Positions 43,024 through 51,998 of a stretch of DNA of 64,000 nt are shown one piece after another. Numbering within the stretch: position 1 is the first letter of the stretch; the number at the start of each line of letters is the position of its first letter. Both the position numbers and the translations under genes were made by a program. Under the pieces are notes generated by a model, which was given only the letters and a program-made list of their open reading frames with translations, made no database searches and was not told where the DNA came from. The DNA comes from Treponema sp. (GTDB lineage Bacteria > Spirochaetota > Spirochaetia > Treponematales > Breznakiellaceae), in contig WQZG01000003.1 of assembly GCA_009780855.1 (NCBI GenBank), forward strand, positions 1 through 64,000, written 5' to 3'.

Positions 43024-43029
43024 TATAAT
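43001..43029 (+). promoter_or_regulatory. addA promoter with palindromic operator over the -35 box
   Basis: TATAAT (43024-43029) lies 7 bp before the ATG at 43037. TGGACTT-A-AAGTCCA (43002-43016) is a perfect 7+1+7 palindrome covering the expected -35 position. GAGGT at 43020-43024 could instead be a distant ribosome site, so leaderless use is not certain. Confidence 0.55.
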
Positions 43030-43036
43030 ACTGTAA

Positions 43037-46000
43037 ATGGATAATGAACAGGAACTTGCAGTAACACTACGTAAAAACGGGATTATTACGGCCGGCGCGG
43101 GATCGGGCAAAACCATGGTGCTGGCTAACCGTTATGTTTGGCTGTTAACCGGGAGCGGGGAAGATCTAAATCCTGATGAAATTCTTGCCCTTACATTTAC
43201 CAATAAAGCTGTCAGCGAAATGTACAACCGCATTTACAGGATTCTGCTTGAAAAAGCGGTTAATACTGACGGAAAAAACCCGGCGGGACAATTGGCTGCA
43301 AGGGCGCTTAACAATTTTTACAGGGCCCGTATTTCTACCCTGGATTCGTTCTCCGCAAACATTGCCCGCATTGCCGCTCCCCGTTACGGCATCAGCCCGG
43401 ATTTTAAAAATGACGATTTGGCGTTAAAGAACCTTGCCCGGGAAGCCGCCCTGCAATTTGTCCTTGATAACAGGGAAACCGCGGCAATCAGGCAGCTATT
43501 GCCTGACCATAAAATCAGAAGTATCGCAGAAGGGTTATTTGCGGAAGCAGTTCTTAAATACAGTCCGGTCTCCAGTCCGCTGGATCTGGATAAATTTCTT
43601 TTAACGCAAAAAATATTTATAAAGGAACATTGGCATAAAAAAATCAAATCGATGGAAGAAGTAATTTCCAATCTTAAAAATGCCCTGCGCGAGCTTGATG
43701 AAACCCAAATTTCCAAAAGTTTTCCCAGGTCGCTCAATGTTATTTTATGCGGAAATGCGCTGCCGGCAGTTCCGGACATTGATCCTCTTTTGGAAATTGA
43801 TAATTTTAATATAACAGCGGAAGAAGATTCCGATCCTGTCAGACAGAATGTGCGGCAGCAAATTAAAAACTATTTTGATTATTATTCCGGCCTTGCCGCG
43901 GTTAATATGTCCGGCAACTATGGTGAGGCATACGCCGATCTCAAGGAAAACTTCCGTTGTTTTAAAGGTACAAACAATGACGGTCTGTTCCATGAACTGC
44001 GGTCCATCGCAAATTATTGTCTTAATTTTGGCCTCTGCGGCGGAGTGTATGAGCTTTTAAAAATTTTCCAGGCAGAATTCAATAATGCAAAAAGAACAAA
44101 TTCGATATTAAGTTTTAATGATATTGCCCATTTGGCGGCAGATGCCCTTAAAGATCATCCGGACATAAGGAAAGTTTACAAGGATTCCGTAAAAATGATC
44201 CTGATTGACGAGTTCCAGGACAACAACGCGCTCCAGAGGGATTTGGTTTATCTGTTGGCCGAAAAATCCGGCCGAACAGAAAAAAGTATTCCTTCCGCTG
44301 ATGAACTGGAAAACAACCGCCTGTTTTTTGTTGGTGACGAAAAGCAGTCCATCTACCGTTTCCGGGGCGCTGATGTGGCTGTTTTCCGCACATTGGGAAA
44401 GGACTTGTTTAAGGGCCGGCGCAACGGCGGGCAGGAGAGCGGCTTTGATGGCGCGTCCGGAAGCGGCATTAGCCTTGTTCATAATTACCGTTCCTCGCCC
44501 GTTCTGATTAACGCGTTTAATCACATTTTTGATAAAATTTTTTTAACTGCGCGTCCGGAATTATCAGGACAGCCGGATTTGGCCGGGCAGCCGGATTCAT
44601 CTGATATTCCGGATTATGAAGCCGTTTATGTTCCCGCACTCCCGCCGGAAGACTCTGAGCAATATTATCCGGAAGCCAAACCTCCGGTGCATTTTTGTTT
44701 TCTCGACAGCGATGAACTGCCCGATGATGATTACAGCGGAATTAAATCCTATGATTTGGAAGCCATTTATATAGCAAAAAAAATTCGGGACCTTATTGAT
44801 TCGGGAGAAAAAGTTCCCAGAAGACGTACGGTTTACGGTACTGTAAACGGGACTGCAGGCGGGACCGCAAACGGTATTGAATGGACACCGTGCGTCCCCG
44901 GCGATTTCGCGGTTCTGCAGCGATCCTATACCCATCAAAGCAGCCTGGAAAAATACTTTAGGGAATTCGGAATACCCTGCAGTACCGACAGGCCTTCCGG
45001 TCTTTTTAATGACTCCCCGGTTTTGGATATGCGTGCCTATCTGCGTCTGCTGGTTTATCCCGGCGACCGGATTGCTTATGCGGCGCTTATCCGTTCGCCG
45101 TTCATGCGTTTAAGTGATAATTGCCTTGCCGTTTGCATGTTAAGCAAAAACCCGGATCCCTTTACCGAAGAAAACGACGAACTAATACCGGAAGACGAGC
45201 TGCAGTCCTATCGCCGGGCCAGAGATCGTTACCGGGCAATGCGGGAGGCAAGCCGCGTTCTTCCGGTTACCGGTTTATTAATAAAGTTATGGTATGAAGA
45301 AGGCTATTGTTACGAGACTTTATGGACACAATCCGCGCAGGTATACGAAAATTTATTTGATATGTTCTTTGGCCTGGCTTCTGATTCCGACGCGCGCGGC
45401 AATAACCTGGCCGAATTTATCGATTACCTGGAAGATGTAATTAACAGGGAAGAGAAACCTGACGATAAAGATATTCCCGGCGAAGGGGAACCCGGGGTTA
45501 AAATAATGTCCATTCACAAGGCCAAGGGCCTGGAATTTCCTTTTGTATTTATTTATAACGCCGCCAAAGCCGCAAATTTCCGAAGAGCCGGCGGGCTTGT
45601 AAATTTCCATCCGCTCTGCGGCCCTATATTTGATTTGCCCGCGGCTGACGAATTGCCGGCCGGAGGAAATTTTTTACGGGAAGTATTTCAAAGGGAAGAA
45701 AAACAAAAAGAACTTGCGGAACTGCGCCGCCTGCTATACGTGGCCATGACCAGAGCGGAGTATCAGGTATATCTTACCTTTACTTTGCCCGGAGAAACCA
45801 TAGAAAAAATCAAAAACCGCGATACTCAGTATTTTTATACACAGGAAAGCGGCACCTTTTTGAAACTTCTTATGCCGGTATTTAATACCTGTCCGCCGGA
45901 ACTTTATGTTTTGGAATCCATTCCTGTTACATCCGGACAAGATTCTGTCCGGCATGAAAATACCAGACATAACAATGTCAGACATGACAATGCCGGATAT

Positions 46001-46726
46001 ACCGCGGGTGAGACAATAACAGAGCGCCAAAAAAATTCAGCTTTGATCGCTTCCTCTTTTTATGACAGCGCTGCAATAATTCCGCAGGGAGAAGCATTCC
46101 CTGGCAGTATTGAGGCGGGCAGACTGCGTTATGAAACTTTTGATGCCGCAGCAGGAATTTCTGTCTCTTTAAATACCCAGCCGGAAAATGATTCGGATAT
46201 TTCCGCGCAGATAAATCCGGCGGACTTTGGCAGTTTTGTCCACGAAGTACTTGAAGCAAGGCTTAAAGGGCAGGAGCCAAAGGTTTCGCAAAAAATTCAG
46301 TCCGCGGCGGGCAGCGAAAAAGCACTGCTGTTATTGCAGGCACAGGCCATGGGAATGGCTGATTTATTTTTTGACTCGGTATTGGGGAAGCGGTTTATGC
46401 TTTCAATAAATCATGAAACTGAATTTCCGGTTATTACTTCGGTTGTCATAAACGGCAAACCTGTTGCCATAACAGGCAGGATGGATCTTTTTTTTGAAGA
46501 AGAGAATGAGATAGTAATCGTTGATTTTAAAACAGACAAAATTAAGAACCCAGAGGATCATTACGGCCAAATGGCGGCTTACTACAGGGCGGCCGTTGAT
46601 ATTTTTAATAAGCCGGTTTCAGTCTGGCTGTTCTATCTGCGCAGGGATGAGACAGCCGGCAACGCAGTAAATGTTACTGATAAAATACGGGACCTGCCGC
46701 TTGAGGAAATGGCAGCACGGGTGTAA
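43037..46726 (+). CDS. addA: AddA-type UvrD-family helicase with C-terminal PD-(D/E)XK nuclease
   Basis: 1229 aa. The N-terminus has Walker A AGAGSGKT (19-26); DEFQDNNALQRDLVY and GDEKQSIYRFRGADV are later UvrD helicase motifs, followed by VKIMSIHKAKGLEFP and LRRLLYVAMTRAEYQ. Near 1145-1165, GRMDLFF and VDFKTDK give the RecB-type nuclease site. It should process double-strand breaks for recombination. AddB is not adjacent, which is unusual, so the partner is elsewhere or absent. Three linkers hold short tandem repeats: GQPDLAGQPD, GTVNGTAGGTANG and RHENTRHNNVRHDN. Confidence 0.88.
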   Translation: MDNEQELAVTLRKNGIITAGAGSGKTMVLANRYVWLLTGSGEDLNPDEILALTFTNKAVSEMYNRIYRILLEKAVNTDGKNPAGQLAARALNNFYRARISTLDSFSANIARIAAPRYGISPDFKNDDLALKNLAREAALQFVLDNRETAAIRQLLPDHKIRSIAEGLFAEAVLKYSPVSSPLDLDKFLLTQKIFIKEHWHKKIKSMEEVISNLKNALRELDETQISKSFPRSLNVILCGNALPAVPDIDPLLEIDNFNITAEEDSDPVRQNVRQQIKNYFDYYSGLAAVNMSGNYGEAYADLKENFRCFKGTNNDGLFHELRSIANYCLNFGLCGGVYELLKIFQAEFNNAKRTNSILSFNDIAHLAADALKDHPDIRKVYKDSVKMILIDEFQDNNALQRDLVYLLAEKSGRTEKSIPSADELENNRLFFVGDEKQSIYRFRGADVAVFRTLGKDLFKGRRNGGQESGFDGASGSGISLVHNYRSSPVLINAFNHIFDKIFLTARPELSGQPDLAGQPDSSDIPDYEAVYVPALPPEDSEQYYPEAKPPVHFCFLDSDELPDDDYSGIKSYDLEAIYIAKKIRDLIDSGEKVPRRRTVYGTVNGTAGGTANGIEWTPCVPGDFAVLQRSYTHQSSLEKYFREFGIPCSTDRPSGLFNDSPVLDMRAYLRLLVYPGDRIAYAALIRSPFMRLSDNCLAVCMLSKNPDPFTEENDELIPEDELQSYRRARDRYRAMREASRVLPVTGLLIKLWYEEGYCYETLWTQSAQVYENLFDMFFGLASDSDARGNNLAEFIDYLEDVINREEKPDDKDIPGEGEPGVKIMSIHKAKGLEFPFVFIYNAAKAANFRRAGGLVNFHPLCGPIFDLPAADELPAGGNFLREVFQREEKQKELAELRRLLYVAMTRAEYQVYLTFTLPGETIEKIKNRDTQYFYTQESGTFLKLLMPVFNTCPPELYVLESIPVTSGQDSVRHENTRHNNVRHDNAGYTAGETITERQKNSALIASSFYDSAAIIPQGEAFPGSIEAGRLRYETFDAAAGISVSLNTQPENDSDISAQINPADFGSFVHEVLEARLKGQEPKVSQKIQSAAGSEKALLLLQAQAMGMADLFFDSVLGKRFMLSINHETEFPVITSVVINGKPVAITGRMDLFFEEENEIVIVDFKTDKIKNPEDHYGQMAAYYRAAVDIFNKPVSVWLFYLRRDETAGNAVNVTDKIRDLPLEEMAARV

Positions 46727-46747
46727 AAAACTAACCATTGCGACTTA

Positions 46748-46776
46748 TTGTTTTTTCTCCTTTTTTGGTATATAAT
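46748..46776 (+). promoter_or_regulatory. Leaderless promoter of the envelope/cyclase operon
   Basis: TTGTTT (46748-46753), 17 bp, TATAAT (46771-46776), then seven bases to the ATG at 46784. No ribosome site lies in between (CGCCTAA). Confidence 0.65.
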
Positions 46777-46783
46777 CGCCTAA

Positions 46784-47302
46784 ATGAAAAATATCTTAAT
46801 CCTGTGTTTTATTTTCCTGTTTACAGCTTTTCTTTCTGCACAGACCGCAGATAAACTGGAAGAACTCCTTGCAAGCCCCGTTATAAATTACGAACAGGCG
46901 GCCTGGCTTGCGCTTGAAGCGGCAGATATCTGGGACGTCTCCGGCAAGGAAGCCGCGCCGGATTCCTGGGAGTCTTTTGTTGTCGCCGGTGAACAGCAAT
47001 GGCTTCCCGCCGGAACAGAGAGCACAGACAATGCCAGGCTTGATACGGTTTCGATGCTGTTAATGCGATCTTTTGGATTAAAGGGCGGACTTTTTTATTC
47101 TTTACTGCCAAATCCCCATTACGCTTACCGTGAACTTGTTTACCGCGGGATTATCCAGGGCAGAGCCGATCCCGCAATGGATGTTTCCGGCAGTATGATG
47201 GTATTCATGGTTAACGGAATTCTTGCCGGACTGGAAACAGGGGATTGGTCTCCGGTTATTTCTGTCAAACCCAGGGGCCTTATCAATAAAACGGAGAACT
47301 GA
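46784..47302 (+). CDS. Exported hypothetical protein
   Basis: 172 aa. A signal peptide (MKNILILCFIFLFTAFLSAQ) is followed by a helical domain with no recognised family (NYEQAAWLALEAADIWDVSG; AYRELVYRGIIQGRADPAMD). It is probably periplasmic. It is the first gene of a tight operon with a predicted outer-membrane protein 2 bp downstream, so a role in the envelope is reasonable. Confidence 0.72.
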   Translation: MKNILILCFIFLFTAFLSAQTADKLEELLASPVINYEQAAWLALEAADIWDVSGKEAAPDSWESFVVAGEQQWLPAGTESTDNARLDTVSMLLMRSFGLKGGLFYSLLPNPHYAYRELVYRGIIQGRADPAMDVSGSMMVFMVNGILAGLETGDWSPVISVKPRGLINKTEN

Positions 47303-47304
47303 TA

Positions 47305-48507
47305 ATGAAAAAATTAATTCTGTTGGTATGTGTTTTATTGGTTTTCTTTGCCGGCCAGGGGCTTTGGTCCGCCGACTTTGGGCTGCTGCTTGATCAGAGC
47401 GCGGGATTCGGCGGCTATGGGACAAATCCCGGATTTGATTATACCGGAATGCTTATTCCGCGTTTTTCTGCGCTGATCGGAGACAGGGGAGATTTTTATT
47501 TTTCCGCCGGGTTAAAAGCCGATTACTCGAATGGTTTTTCTTTTGTGCCTGAACTGCTGCGCACTGAATTTTCCTGGCAGTTTGACAGCGGTATACTAGA
47601 CGCCGGGCGCATGTATTATTCGGACCCAGCCGGTTTTGCTGTGTCCGGATTGTTTGACGGTTTGCGCTATTCTTTTGATACTGATATCGGGACATTCGGC
47701 GCGGGCGCCTGGTACACAGGGTTTCTTTACAAACAAAGGGCAAATATCGGCATGACCAAAGATGAGCAGGTTAAGCTCAATGATCCGCTGGATTACGGTG
47801 ATTTTATTAATACTTATTTTTCTTCCCGCCGCGCCATCGCCGCCATTGACTGGTACAATCCCGGAATTGCCGATTTTGCCGGCGTTGGTCTTGGGCTTTT
47901 GGGGCAGTTTGATTTAAATAATCCGCAAAAGCTGGCGGACGGTATTCACACCCAGTATTTATCCGGGAAAGTTACTCTGCCCTTTAATCCGTTTACACTG
48001 AACATCGGAGCGTGTTTTGAACTGGCCGAGACTTCCGGACAAATAAATACCGCAATAGCCGGAGAACTGGCGGCTGTAATTAATCTGCCTACTCCGATTG
48101 AAGATCAGCTGACTGTGACCGGACGTTATTCCGGCGGCAAATGGGACAACAGCTCCGTGATTGCGTTTTTGCCTGTTACAAACCAGAACCAGGGTGAACT
48201 TCTAAAGCCAAAGTTTTCCGGTATTTCCCTGATCTCCCTGGATTATCTTGCCAGGATTAACGGCACCATGTCGGTTCAGGGAACATCTACGTATTTTATC
48301 CGCAACGATTTGGGTACCTACCAGGGTTATGGTTCAAACGGTTATTTTTTGGGCAATGAATTTTTCGCTCATTTTTTTTGGAATCCTGTTTCTGATTTAC
48401 AGCTTAACGCCGGAGCCGGTATTTTTTTACCGTCGCTTGGGAATGCGGCGGGTTCCGCAGATTCACTCTGGCGTATTGAGCTCGGCATAATCCTGTCACT
48501 TTATTGA
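47305..48507 (+). CDS. Predicted outer-membrane beta-barrel protein
   Basis: 400 aa. A signal peptide (KKLILLVCVLLVFFAGQGLWS) is followed by alternating hydrophobic/polar strands with many aromatic and Gly residues and no hydrophobic helix. It ends in a strand-like IELGIILSLY. This layout fits a spirochaetal outer-membrane barrel. No named family is recognised. It shares an operon with an exported protein, FecR and a CHASE2 cyclase. Confidence 0.72.
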   Translation: MKKLILLVCVLLVFFAGQGLWSADFGLLLDQSAGFGGYGTNPGFDYTGMLIPRFSALIGDRGDFYFSAGLKADYSNGFSFVPELLRTEFSWQFDSGILDAGRMYYSDPAGFAVSGLFDGLRYSFDTDIGTFGAGAWYTGFLYKQRANIGMTKDEQVKLNDPLDYGDFINTYFSSRRAIAAIDWYNPGIADFAGVGLGLLGQFDLNNPQKLADGIHTQYLSGKVTLPFNPFTLNIGACFELAETSGQINTAIAGELAAVINLPTPIEDQLTVTGRYSGGKWDNSSVIAFLPVTNQNQGELLKPKFSGISLISLDYLARINGTMSVQGTSTYFIRNDLGTYQGYGSNGYFLGNEFFAHFFWNPVSDLQLNAGAGIFLPSLGNAAGSADSLWRIELGIILSLY

Positions 48508-48548
48508 TTGCCGGTGCAGAGGGGAGTATATTGCAAAGGAAGTATATA

Positions 48549-49265
48549 ATGAAAAAATTTTTATTTGGATTTTTAATAATAATAATAACTGCCGGCTGTG
48601 TCTTTGCGCAGAACAACACCGGCAGTGTTGGAGGCTCCGGATTGATCCGCGAGCTTGCCGGCACTGTTGAAATAAAAAAACCCGGGGATACGGCGTTCAG
48701 CGCGGCAAATGCCGGAGACTTGATCAGCCGGGATACGATAATTTCGACCGGATTCAAAAGCACTGCCATTGTTGAAGTCGGCAGCGCCGTTATCAATGTC
48801 CGGCCCCTTACCCGTCTTTCGCTGACAGAAATTGCCGCTTCCTCAGGCATAGAGACCATTAATGTAAACCTACAGGCAGGCAGGGTTCGCGTTGACGTAA
48901 ATCCGCCGGCAGGCACAAGGGCCGCCATGACTGTTTCCAGCCCGGTCGCAACCGCTTCCGTGCGCGGGACAAGTTTTGAGTTTGATACCAGAAACCTGAG
49001 TGTTAATCACGGGACTGTTTCTTTTTCCGGGAACCGCGGTCCGTCGGTGCGGGTAAACGGCGGAAACCAGAGCAGTGTTGAACAGGACGGCAGAACCGCC
49101 GATCCGGCAAAGGCAAAAAGCGGCAGACTGCGGCCGCAGGCTCCTGTCGGCGCAGATCCGTCATCCGGAACCGGCGGTGATACAGCCGGCAAATCAGGCG
49201 GGACTATTACTGTGTTAATCGATTATTCCGGCCGCGGAGAAGATACCCCAACAGGAAATAAATGA
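48549..49265 (+). CDS. FecR-domain protein
   Basis: 238 aa from MKKFLFGF, preceded by AAAGGAAG. A signal peptide (MKKFLFGFLIIIITAGCVFA) contains a cysteine (TAGC) which could act as a lipobox, though cleavage at VFAQ is also possible. Residues 40-160 form the FecR domain (VGSAVINVRPLTRLSLTEIA, ASVRGTSFEFD). The C-terminal 60 residues are Gly/Pro/Ser-rich and probably extended. FecR domains sit in the periplasm and often pair with sensors. The CHASE2 cyclase gene overlaps its stop. Confidence 0.85.
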   Translation: MKKFLFGFLIIIITAGCVFAQNNTGSVGGSGLIRELAGTVEIKKPGDTAFSAANAGDLISRDTIISTGFKSTAIVEVGSAVINVRPLTRLSLTEIAASSGIETINVNLQAGRVRVDVNPPAGTRAAMTVSSPVATASVRGTSFEFDTRNLSVNHGTVSFSGNRGPSVRVNGGNQSSVEQDGRTADPAKAKSGRLRPQAPVGADPSSGTGGDTAGKSGGTITVLIDYSGRGEDTPTGNK

Positions 49266-51976
49266 ACCTCAAGAATCTGCTGACAGGGCTGGGCTGCGCT
49301 TTATTTTTTTCGTTTGTTTTGTTGCTGGGAATTTTTGACAGCCTGGGAGATCAGGTTTACAATTTTTTTCTTAATTTCAGACCTGACAGGGAATTATCAC
49401 CGGATGTTGTATTCCTTGATGTTGATGACGCTGCCATTGCTTATAACGGCGTTTTTCCCTGGCCCCGCTCTGTCAACGCCGACGGACTTTTGCGGCTCAA
49501 GGAATTCGGCGCGCGCGCTGCAATTTTCGATATTGAATTTATTGACAAGGGCCCGCAGGGTGTCGATACAATCTACCTTAACCAGGGATTGTCGGCCGAT
49601 TTTAGGCAGAGTTTTTCCGGAATAAACCAATCGCTTGCGGATATGGTTTCTGCCCTGAGAGCCGGCAGGATAAGTCTTGCGGATATTGATGACTACGCTG
49701 CCGAGCTTTCTGACTATGTTAACAGCGAAGAAAATAATTTATTTACAAAAGCCCAGGGAATCGCCAGGGACAATGATCAGTACCTTATTGATGCGTCAGC
49801 CCTTTACGGCAAAAGCTGGACGACCCTTAATCTGCGCAAGGAGCCTCTGCAGGGAGAACAGGCCGATCGCCGGCCCCTGGCCGAAGAACATTTTGCGTAT
49901 CCGGTAAACGCGGCGCCCAACACCAACCGCGGAATCAATGTTGATGTTCTGCCTCCAATCCCGGGTTTTTTACTGGCCGCTAAGGGCGCTGGTTTTACTA
50001 ACGTGGAAATCGATCCGGACGGAATAAGGCGCAGGATTTTTCTCGCCCAGAACATCAACAATCACTGGTACCTTCAGCTTGCATTTGCTCCCCTGATCGA
50101 TTACCTGGGAAATCCGCCGATTGAACTGAACAACAACAGGCTTACCATCCGGGGCGCCAAAATGCCGGACAATACTGTCAGGGACATTGTCATTCCCCTG
50201 GACGGTCAGGCTAAAATGCTGCTTGACTGGCCCAAAAAAAAATATGTTGACAGTTACACCCATATTTCGTTTACCGAGTTTTCACTGCTTGAAGATTTTG
50301 AGGCAAGTCTGGAAAAGTACGCCAGGGCCCTTAGTGATGTTGATATAAATTTTTTCGTGCAGTTTGACGATTCACTGATGAGGATTCCGATTATTATCGG
50401 CGATTTGGCGCAGACCTACGATTCGATTCAGTCATACAAAGCCCTTGCTCTGGACAACAGTTCCGATGAATATTTTGGCAAATACCTTGACAGCCGGGAG
50501 CAGAGCCGCAGTTTAATCAAGGAACTTCTGGATCTTGAACCGGCCGCCAAAATCAACGCGATGCTTCCCGATCTGACCGAAACTTTCCCGGAAAGCGCCG
50601 CCGCAATTAACGACGAAGCCGGATATATTACCGATCTGACAAACGTTCTTGGCGAATATCTTGATGAATACAACAGCCAGAGAACAATGATCGAGAACAA
50701 GGTAAGGGACAAATTCTGTATTTTGGGCAGGGTTGATACGGGAACCACCGATATCGGAGCCAATCCATTTGATCCTGAATATGTTAATGTGGGAACCCAC
50801 GGCGTAATTCTGGATATGATACTTTCCCAGTCATTTATTACCCCTGTTGCCCCGTACTGGGAAATTCTTTTTACCATTGTTTTTATGGCGCTATTTTTTA
50901 TTGTCAGCGTAAAACTGCCGCCCATTCCCAGAGCTGTGACGGGGCTGGCTGTTACCGCCGCGATTGTCGCGGGCACGATTCTGCTTTTCCGTTATTCAGG
51001 AATTTTTATCAATCCCATAATGCCGGTTTTTACCATGATAACCGCCGTTATACTGCGGGAAATTATCTCTTACGCAGGTTCCGAGCGTGAGAAGGAATTT
51101 ATCCGCAAGGCTTTTTCCACGTATGTTTCTGATGATGTTGTAAAGGAAATTATCGCGGATCCGTCCAGGCTCCAGCTCGGCGGCACCATGCGCCACATGA
51201 GCGCCCTGTTTACCGACCTCCAGGGTTTCTCCGGCATTGCAGAAAAACTCGACGCCGAACAGCTTGTAAGCCTGCTTAACCGTTATCTGACCGAGATGAG
51301 CGATGTTATTCTTGAGGAGAAGGGAACCATAGACAAATACGAAGGCGACGCGATCATCGCGTTCTTTGGAGCGCCGGTGGATTTAAGTGATCACGCGCTT
51401 AGGGCGTGTACAAGCGCCATTCATATGAAGCGGATTGAGCAAACGTTAAACGCGAAATTACTGGAAGAAAAACTGACTCCCGCGCCGCTGCATACAAGGA
51501 TAGGCATCAATACCGGAAGCATGGTTGCGGGCAACATGGGAACCGGCAACAAAATGAACTATACGATTATGGGGAACGCCGTCAATGTGTCGGCCCGTCT
51601 GGAAGGCGTTAACAAACAATACAATACCTGGATACTTGCCAACGAAGACACAATAGCGGAGACCAACGGCAAGATACTTACCCGCAGACTCGATCGAATC
51701 CGTGTAATCGGAGTAAAAGAACCCATACGCATTTACGAATTAATCAATATCGCCGGTGAAGCGGACGAGCAGGAAAAGAAACTGGTAAAAATTTTTGGAG
51801 AAGCCCTTGATTATTACGAGAAACGGAACTGGAGAGCGGCGGCCCAGGGATTCAGGGAAACACACGCCATAGAGAAGGGCGGTCCTTCAGCCATATTTTT
51901 TGAACGCTGCCGGCTTTACGCCAAAACACCGCCCCCGGATAACTGGGACGGTGTGCATAACCTGACCGAGAAATAA
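49262..51976 (+). CDS. CHASE2-domain class III adenylate/guanylate cyclase
   Basis: 904 aa. One N-terminal membrane segment, a periplasmic CHASE2 sensor (about 30-530: PDVVFLDVDDAAIAYNGVFP), three membrane segments (about 540-610), and a class III cyclase domain (about 640-820). Asp652 (FTDLQGFS) and Asp696 (GDAIIAFFG) bind metal. Lys692 (DKYEGD) with Thr768 (NYTIMGNAVN) is the Lys/Thr pair of class IIIb adenylate cyclases, some of which respond to bicarbonate. It probably makes cAMP in response to a periplasmic signal passed by the FecR and envelope proteins of the same operon. Confidence 0.9.
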   Translation: MNLKNLLTGLGCALFFSFVLLLGIFDSLGDQVYNFFLNFRPDRELSPDVVFLDVDDAAIAYNGVFPWPRSVNADGLLRLKEFGARAAIFDIEFIDKGPQGVDTIYLNQGLSADFRQSFSGINQSLADMVSALRAGRISLADIDDYAAELSDYVNSEENNLFTKAQGIARDNDQYLIDASALYGKSWTTLNLRKEPLQGEQADRRPLAEEHFAYPVNAAPNTNRGINVDVLPPIPGFLLAAKGAGFTNVEIDPDGIRRRIFLAQNINNHWYLQLAFAPLIDYLGNPPIELNNNRLTIRGAKMPDNTVRDIVIPLDGQAKMLLDWPKKKYVDSYTHISFTEFSLLEDFEASLEKYARALSDVDINFFVQFDDSLMRIPIIIGDLAQTYDSIQSYKALALDNSSDEYFGKYLDSREQSRSLIKELLDLEPAAKINAMLPDLTETFPESAAAINDEAGYITDLTNVLGEYLDEYNSQRTMIENKVRDKFCILGRVDTGTTDIGANPFDPEYVNVGTHGVILDMILSQSFITPVAPYWEILFTIVFMALFFIVSVKLPPIPRAVTGLAVTAAIVAGTILLFRYSGIFINPIMPVFTMITAVILREIISYAGSEREKEFIRKAFSTYVSDDVVKEIIADPSRLQLGGTMRHMSALFTDLQGFSGIAEKLDAEQLVSLLNRYLTEMSDVILEEKGTIDKYEGDAIIAFFGAPVDLSDHALRACTSAIHMKRIEQTLNAKLLEEKLTPAPLHTRIGINTGSMVAGNMGTGNKMNYTIMGNAVNVSARLEGVNKQYNTWILANEDTIAETNGKILTRRLDRIRVIGVKEPIRIYELINIAGEADEQEKKLVKIFGEALDYYEKRNWRAAAQGFRETHAIEKGGPSAIFFERCRLYAKTPPPDNWDGVHNLTEK

Positions 51977-51998
51977 TTTCTGTCCGCGCCGGGATTTT

